64,000 nucleotides of DNA. It comes from Anthropogastromicrobium sp963652495 (lineage in GTDB: Bacteria > Bacillota > Clostridia > Lachnospirales > Lachnospiraceae). The stretch's first letter is position 1. Each line of letters begins with the position of its first letter. Both the position numbers and the translations under genes were made by a program. Where the stretch lies: assembly GCA_963652495.1 (NCBI GenBank), contig CAVJTU010000003.1, positions 1-64,000 on the forward strand, given 5' to 3'. The notes under the pieces were generated by a model, which saw nothing but the letters and a program-made list of their open reading frames with translations, made no database searches and was not told the DNA's origin. Below, piece by piece: positions 61,185 to 64,000 of the stretch.

Positions 61185-62156
61185 ATGAATATCAAATTAA
61201 AAAGAAGCATTGCATTGCTTTTGACTTGCCTGGTTCTATGCAGTTTAATCGGATGCAATAATAGCTCGAATCAGAAAAAAGAAAATGCAGAAACCGGCAG
61301 CACCTCTGTTGAACCCGAAAATGTGAGCGAATCAGAAGATGATACCAAAGCAGCTGTGGACGTAAAAACAGTTTCAGGAGGAAGTGTAGAGATGGATTAC
61401 ATGGTATTTGGTAAAGGAGAAAATAAATTTGTGATTATTCCGGGCCTGTCTGTACATAGTGTTATGGGATTAGCAGACTCTGTTGCAGAGGCTTATAAGG
61501 ACTTTTCAGATAACTATACGGTATATCTTTTTGATCGACCCAAAGAACTGAAAGATGATATTACAATTAGAGAGCTTGCTGAAGATACAGCAGCAGCTAT
61601 GAAAGCACTTAATATTGAGAACGCTTATGTTTTTGGAGCATCTCAAGGTGGTATGATTGCCCAGTATCTTGCAATCGATCATCCGGAACTTGTATGCAAA
61701 ATGGTTCTCGGATCAACACTTTCCAAGATGAATGATACCTTTGAAAAAGTAGGAAACAAATGGATTCAGTTAGCTGAGAATCGAGACGAGAAGGGTCTTA
61801 TCGAGGCATTTGTCGATGATGTTTATTCAAAGAATACATTAGAATTATACCGCGATACATTGATTTCATCAAATCTTGGAATCACAGAAGATGAATATGA
61901 ACGCTTTATCAAACTGGCGAAGTCATGCCTGACTTTTGATTGTTATAATGAGCTGTCAGCAATACAATGCCCTGTGTTGGTAATCGGCTGTGAGGGAGAT
62001 AATGTTGTGACTGCCGAAGCCTCCAAGGAGATTGCAAAGGCATTGAATTGTGAAATTTATCTTTACGACGATAGCTATGGTCATGGTGTTTACGACGAGG
62101 CAGCGGATTATAAACAGCGTTGTATGGATTTTTTTGAAGAGGCTAACAGCCTTTGA
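61185..62156 (+). CDS. Alpha/beta hydrolase lipoprotein
   Basis: Surface-anchored serine hydrolase, 323 residues. The signal peptide MNIKLKRSIALLLTCLVLCS ends in lipobox LIGC, followed by an N/S/E/K-rich linker (about 25-60). The hydrolase core has the nucleophile elbow GASQGGMIAQY, an acid in VLVIGCEGDNVVT and the histidine in SYGHGVYDE. Substrate unknown. ATG 61185 is chosen for the lipoprotein signal and G-rich ribosome site; a 44-residue longer frame is rejected. The gene is visibly more A/T-rich than its neighbours and is the lone plus-strand gene here, which hints at transfer. Confidence 0.85.
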   Translation: MNIKLKRSIALLLTCLVLCSLIGCNNSSNQKKENAETGSTSVEPENVSESEDDTKAAVDVKTVSGGSVEMDYMVFGKGENKFVIIPGLSVHSVMGLADSVAEAYKDFSDNYTVYLFDRPKELKDDITIRELAEDTAAAMKALNIENAYVFGASQGGMIAQYLAIDHPELVCKMVLGSTLSKMNDTFEKVGNKWIQLAENRDEKGLIEAFVDDVYSKNTLELYRDTLISSNLGITEDEYERFIKLAKSCLTFDCYNELSAIQCPVLVIGCEGDNVVTAEASKEIAKALNCEIYLYDDSYGHGVYDEAADYKQRCMDFFEEANSL

Positions 62157-62158
62157 CA

Positions 62159-62180
62159 CTCCCCATGCCTAAAGCATTGC
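62159..62180. repeat. Possible IS200/IS605-type end remnant, left side
   Basis: TCCCCATGCCTAAAGCATTG follows the hydrolase stop codon. It resembles the TCCCCATAGCTAAAGCAAGG at 62552-62571 on the other side of the DUF1858 gene, and the hairpin ends of IS200/IS605-type elements. No transposase is present. Confidence 0.35.
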
Positions 62181-62217
62181 TATAATTTTGGCATCATCAC
62201 GATTTGCGAATATCCCC

Positions 62218-62246
62218 TTGCATTTCTATTTGATAAACAGTATAAT
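62218..62246 (+). promoter_or_regulatory. Promoter of the DUF1858 gene
   Basis: The -35 is TTGCAT (62218-62223), the spacer is 17 bases and the -10 is TATAAT (62241-62246). TGGAGG precedes ATG 62303. Confidence 0.65.
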
Positions 62247-62302
62247 GAGAATCAAGCGGGCATTTTTGTCTGATTTTTAGCATTTTTAATGGAGGTTTTG
62301 AT

Positions 62303-62512
62303 ATGACACAGGTTTCTAAAGATATTACAATCGGTGAGCTGCTTCAGGTAAACACCGGTGTTATTCCGATTCTTATGGCTGCTGGTATGCATTGCCTTGG
62401 CTGCCCGGCATCTCAGGCTGAGTCCATCGGCGAGGCTGCTGAAGTTCACGGAATTGATCCAGATGATCTGGTTGACAAGATTAATGAGTTTTTAGCTGAG
62501 AACGCTCAATAA
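62303..62512 (+). CDS. DUF1858 domain protein
   Basis: Small cytosolic protein of 69 residues, entirely the DUF1858 fold: VSKDITIGELLQVNTG...MAAGMHCLGCPASQAESIGE...HGIDPDDLVDKINEFL. The CLGC pair suggests binding of a metal, cluster or thiol, as in the ScdA/hybrid-cluster-associated relatives of the family. No function is established to my knowledge. Own promoter (62218-62246) and terminator (62601-62629). Flanked by the two similar hairpin remnants. Confidence 0.92.
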   Translation: MTQVSKDITIGELLQVNTGVIPILMAAGMHCLGCPASQAESIGEAAEVHGIDPDDLVDKINEFLAENAQ

Positions 62513-62539
62513 CAAATGTACGATTGAAAATCAATACTA

Positions 62540-62581
62540 GCCGCCTTATATCCCCATAGCTAAAGCAAGGGGCTTTACGGC
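62540..62581. repeat. Possible IS200/IS605-type end hairpin, right side
   Basis: GCCG (62540-62543) and CGGC (62578-62581) enclose CCCC-ATAGCTAAAGCAA-GGGG. On the minus strand AAGCCCCTTGCTTTAGCTAT resembles the right-end hairpin and guide-RNA scaffold end of TnpB-carrying elements. No tnpA or tnpB lies in the window. Confidence 0.4.
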
Positions 62582-62600
62582 GATATTGGTTTATGATCAC

Positions 62601-62629
62601 AAAAAGGAGTCCGTCGCGGCTCCTTTTTT
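62601..62629 (+). terminator. Intrinsic terminator of the DUF1858 gene
   Basis: AAAAAGGAG (62601-62609) pairs with CTCCTTTTT (62620-62628) around a G/C-rich loop, with a U-run after it. It could act in both directions. Confidence 0.75.
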
Positions 62630-62642
62630 ATATTAAAATGAT

Positions 62643-62708
62643 GCCGACTGCTTCTGACTATGTATCCGGTCCTTTCAGACCGGGTAAGATCTATCAGAAG
62701 CAGCCGGC
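62643..62708. repeat. Nested palindrome downstream of the SPOCS/LysM gene
   Basis: GCCGACTGCTTCTGA (62643-62657) pairs with TCAGAAGCAGCCGGC (62694-62708) with one mismatch. Inside, CCGGTC (62666-62671) pairs with GACCGG (62678-62683). This is an unusually stable double hairpin without a U-run. The remainder of the 62513-62807 gap has nothing else I recognise. Confidence 0.75.
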
Positions 62709-62807
62709 AGTTTCGAGCGCAACCTGCGGTATCTGCCCTGCTGCGTTACACTATTATGTTATGCAATATATCAAAAAACGTTCCTTTCATTATCTGTCAT
62801 AATCCCC

Positions 62808-64000
62808 TTATCGCACCAAAAGAAGCTTTTGCCCGGGTTCGATGCCAAGATCATCCGCACCACTCTTTTGTACGTTTTTATTTGCTGTTGTGCCTGCACC
62901 ATTCTTTGCTGCACTGGATGCAGACGCAGCTGATTCCATATTATTTTGGTTGACCTCACGGATTCGCTCGACACTCATGCGGTATTTCTTTGCAATCGAC
63001 CAGAGATTATCACCCGGCTGAACAATGTAACCGATCATCCCAGGAAAATTGTTTGGGTCAATCTGCTCTCCAGTGAACTCTACCTGATCCAGTACAGAGA
63101 TTTCATGCTCAGTAAGCACAAATGTATCAAAGCTGATCACGGCGCGCACCTCGCCCTGACCACCCGGTGCAATCATTGTCGTGATCTGTTCGAGCATCGG
63201 ACTGATTGTAAAGCAGCTTCCGGGCTTTGTTCCGCCCGCCTCGATCACATGGCTGACCGGAATCACACCTGTGGCTGCCTGCATCGGACGCTCATCATTT
63301 GCCGCAAGGTAAAGTACGGTAACATAAACTGCGCCCTCGATGCGGATGCCCTCTGCCACAATCTCTGCCCGGTCGATTGAGACTAAGCCCTCGCTATGAC
63401 AAATCTGAAGCATCGTATCGGTGCTGTGCAATGGGATTTTCTCCGTAATACGACACTTCGCTGTGTTCTTCATCTGAAGTGTCTCAAGATGCGCTGTCTT
63501 GTAGCTGGTGTCAACTTCTTTTGTCGTGGAATAGGCATCGCAGAGCAAATGCACCTTCTCTTCGAGATACAGCTTCATATCAAGTTCCACGACCGCATCC
63601 ACATGGAAGATTCGATTTTCTCCGTCTTCATCTGGATGAATGCTGACATCCTTTTTGATCAGCACTGGTTCCACGGATGGAATCATCTCTGGTCGGCACC
63701 CGGCAAGCGGCAGCTCCCCGGTAAAGGAAATCATCTTTTCCATCCACTGCATCGGAAGCTGCTCCTGTCCGGCCTCGTAGATCACAAACAGCTGTGCCTC
63801 GGCCTGAATGAACATTTTGTCCTCCTGCACCTGATACTCCATGCTCCGAAGACTGAGCGATTTCCATAAAAGTGACTGCGCAAGTGGCTTCCCCGGAACG
63901 ATGACCACATCCTCCTCCATGCGAAACGTATCCTTCTTTTGTAATTGCAATGACACGACTTCCATGTCTTTTCCGAGTACAGCAACATCTTCGCCGCCCG
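62808..64000 (-). CDS. SPOCS (DUF3794) domain protein with C-terminal LysM, 5' end beyond window
   Basis: Spore/cortex-associated type of protein. The visible 397 codons hold two SPOCS repeats (the first around KKDTFRMEEDVVIVPGKPLA, the second around CRITEKIPLHSTDTMLQICHS) and a LysM domain GYIVQPGDNLWSIAKKYRMS near the C-terminus, ending IEPGQKLLLVR. The ATG at 63965 looks like an internal methionine: the frame stays open to the window edge (GEDVAVLGKDMEVV) and full-length relatives have another SPOCS repeat before this linker. I therefore call it partial. A short A/S/N-rich linker splits the LysM. Confidence 0.85.
   Translation of the reverse strand, partial: GGEDVAVLGKDMEVVSLQLQKKDTFRMEEDVVIVPGKPLAQSLLWKSLSLRSMEYQVQEDKMFIQAEAQLFVIYEAGQEQLPMQWMEKMISFTGELPLAGCRPEMIPSVEPVLIKKDVSIHPDEDGENRIFHVDAVVELDMKLYLEEKVHLLCDAYSTTKEVDTSYKTAHLETLQMKNTAKCRITEKIPLHSTDTMLQICHSEGLVSIDRAEIVAEGIRIEGAVYVTVLYLAANDERPMQAATGVIPVSHVIEAGGTKPGSCFTISPMLEQITTMIAPGGQGEVRAVISFDTFVLTEHEISVLDQVEFTGEQIDPNNFPGMIGYIVQPGDNLWSIAKKYRMSVERIREVNQNNMESAASASSAAKNGAGTTANKNVQKSGADDLGIEPGQKLLLVR

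Noticed and set aside
63942..63965. ATG 63965 as the true start of the SPOCS/LysM protein
   Set aside because: The frame remains open upstream to the edge and the residues before it match the linker between SPOCS repeats, so the methionine is internal.

Overview
This window looks like chromosomal DNA of a spore-forming Clostridia, most likely a Lachnospiraceae gut anaerobe. The indicators are DUF4317 and DUF1858 proteins, a SPOCS/LysM spore-type protein, a Re-citrate synthase-like enzyme, a MalEFG importer without its own ATPase that is paired with a YesM/YesN two-component system, a bifunctional FolB-FolK, and strong AGGAGG ribosome binding sites. I see no rRNA, tRNA, CRISPR array, prophage or intact insertion sequence. 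Most genes from 1.5 to 48 kb lie on the minus strand.

Layout. 1-0.4 kb: divergent promoters between a minus-strand gene cut by the left edge and a cysteine desulfurase. 1.5-7.2 kb: an ABC-2 exporter (permease, ATPase, large membrane-anchored partner) in one overlapping cluster with a VanS/VanR-like two-component system. 7.2-12.5 kb: polyphosphate kinase, a Ppx/GppA-HD protein and a DUF815 AAA ATPase. 12.5-17.6 kb: pheA and the folate genes folC, folE, folP and folB-folK. 17.9-20.8 kb: an Rpn-like nuclease, a 50-residue protein, a short A24 prepilin peptidase and RNase H. 20.9-24.6 kb: an FtsX-type permease with its ATPase. 24.9-31.4 kb: RidA, an NCS2 purine permease, DUF4317, an aminotransferase, a patatin and a NUDIX hydrolase.

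31.6-44.1 kb is a carbohydrate island: two solute-binding proteins, MalF and MalG permeases, the YesM/YesN regulators, glycogen phosphorylase and an AraC regulator. Together they suggest import of maltodextrin-like sugars and their phosphorolysis. 44.2-48.3 kb: a heterodimeric ABC exporter with its MarR regulator. 48.5-50.6 kb: a DtxR-type metal regulator and a lipoprotein of unknown function. 50.7-54.5 kb: fructokinase, ManA, thymidine kinase and an AraC regulator. 54.5-58.4 kb: a ferric-siderophore importer whose promoter carries a DtxR/IdeR-like box. 58.7-60.8 kb: Re-citrate synthase-like gene and an FCD-GntR regulator, with two GTATAC sites 42 bp apart at the promoter. 61.2-62.5 kb: an A/T-rich hydrolase lipoprotein and a DUF1858 protein flanked by IS200/IS605-like hairpin remnants. 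62.8-64 kb: a SPOCS/LysM protein cut by the right edge.

The features least explained by ordinary genes are in the intergenic DNA. I count three families of short dispersed repeats (A: GATGTTGGGG type; B: AATCAAGCAAG type; C: GTTCACGGG inverted repeats, two of which flank glgP). Several leaders carry short tandem repeats that run up to or through the ribosome binding site or start codon (ppx, pheA, folB). There is also a strongly structured 250-base segment next to the NUDIX gene. I did not find a clearly new multi-gene system. The best candidates for new biology are the folB start-codon repeat with its overlapping upstream ORF, the repeat families, and the 30.5-30.8 kb structured segment.
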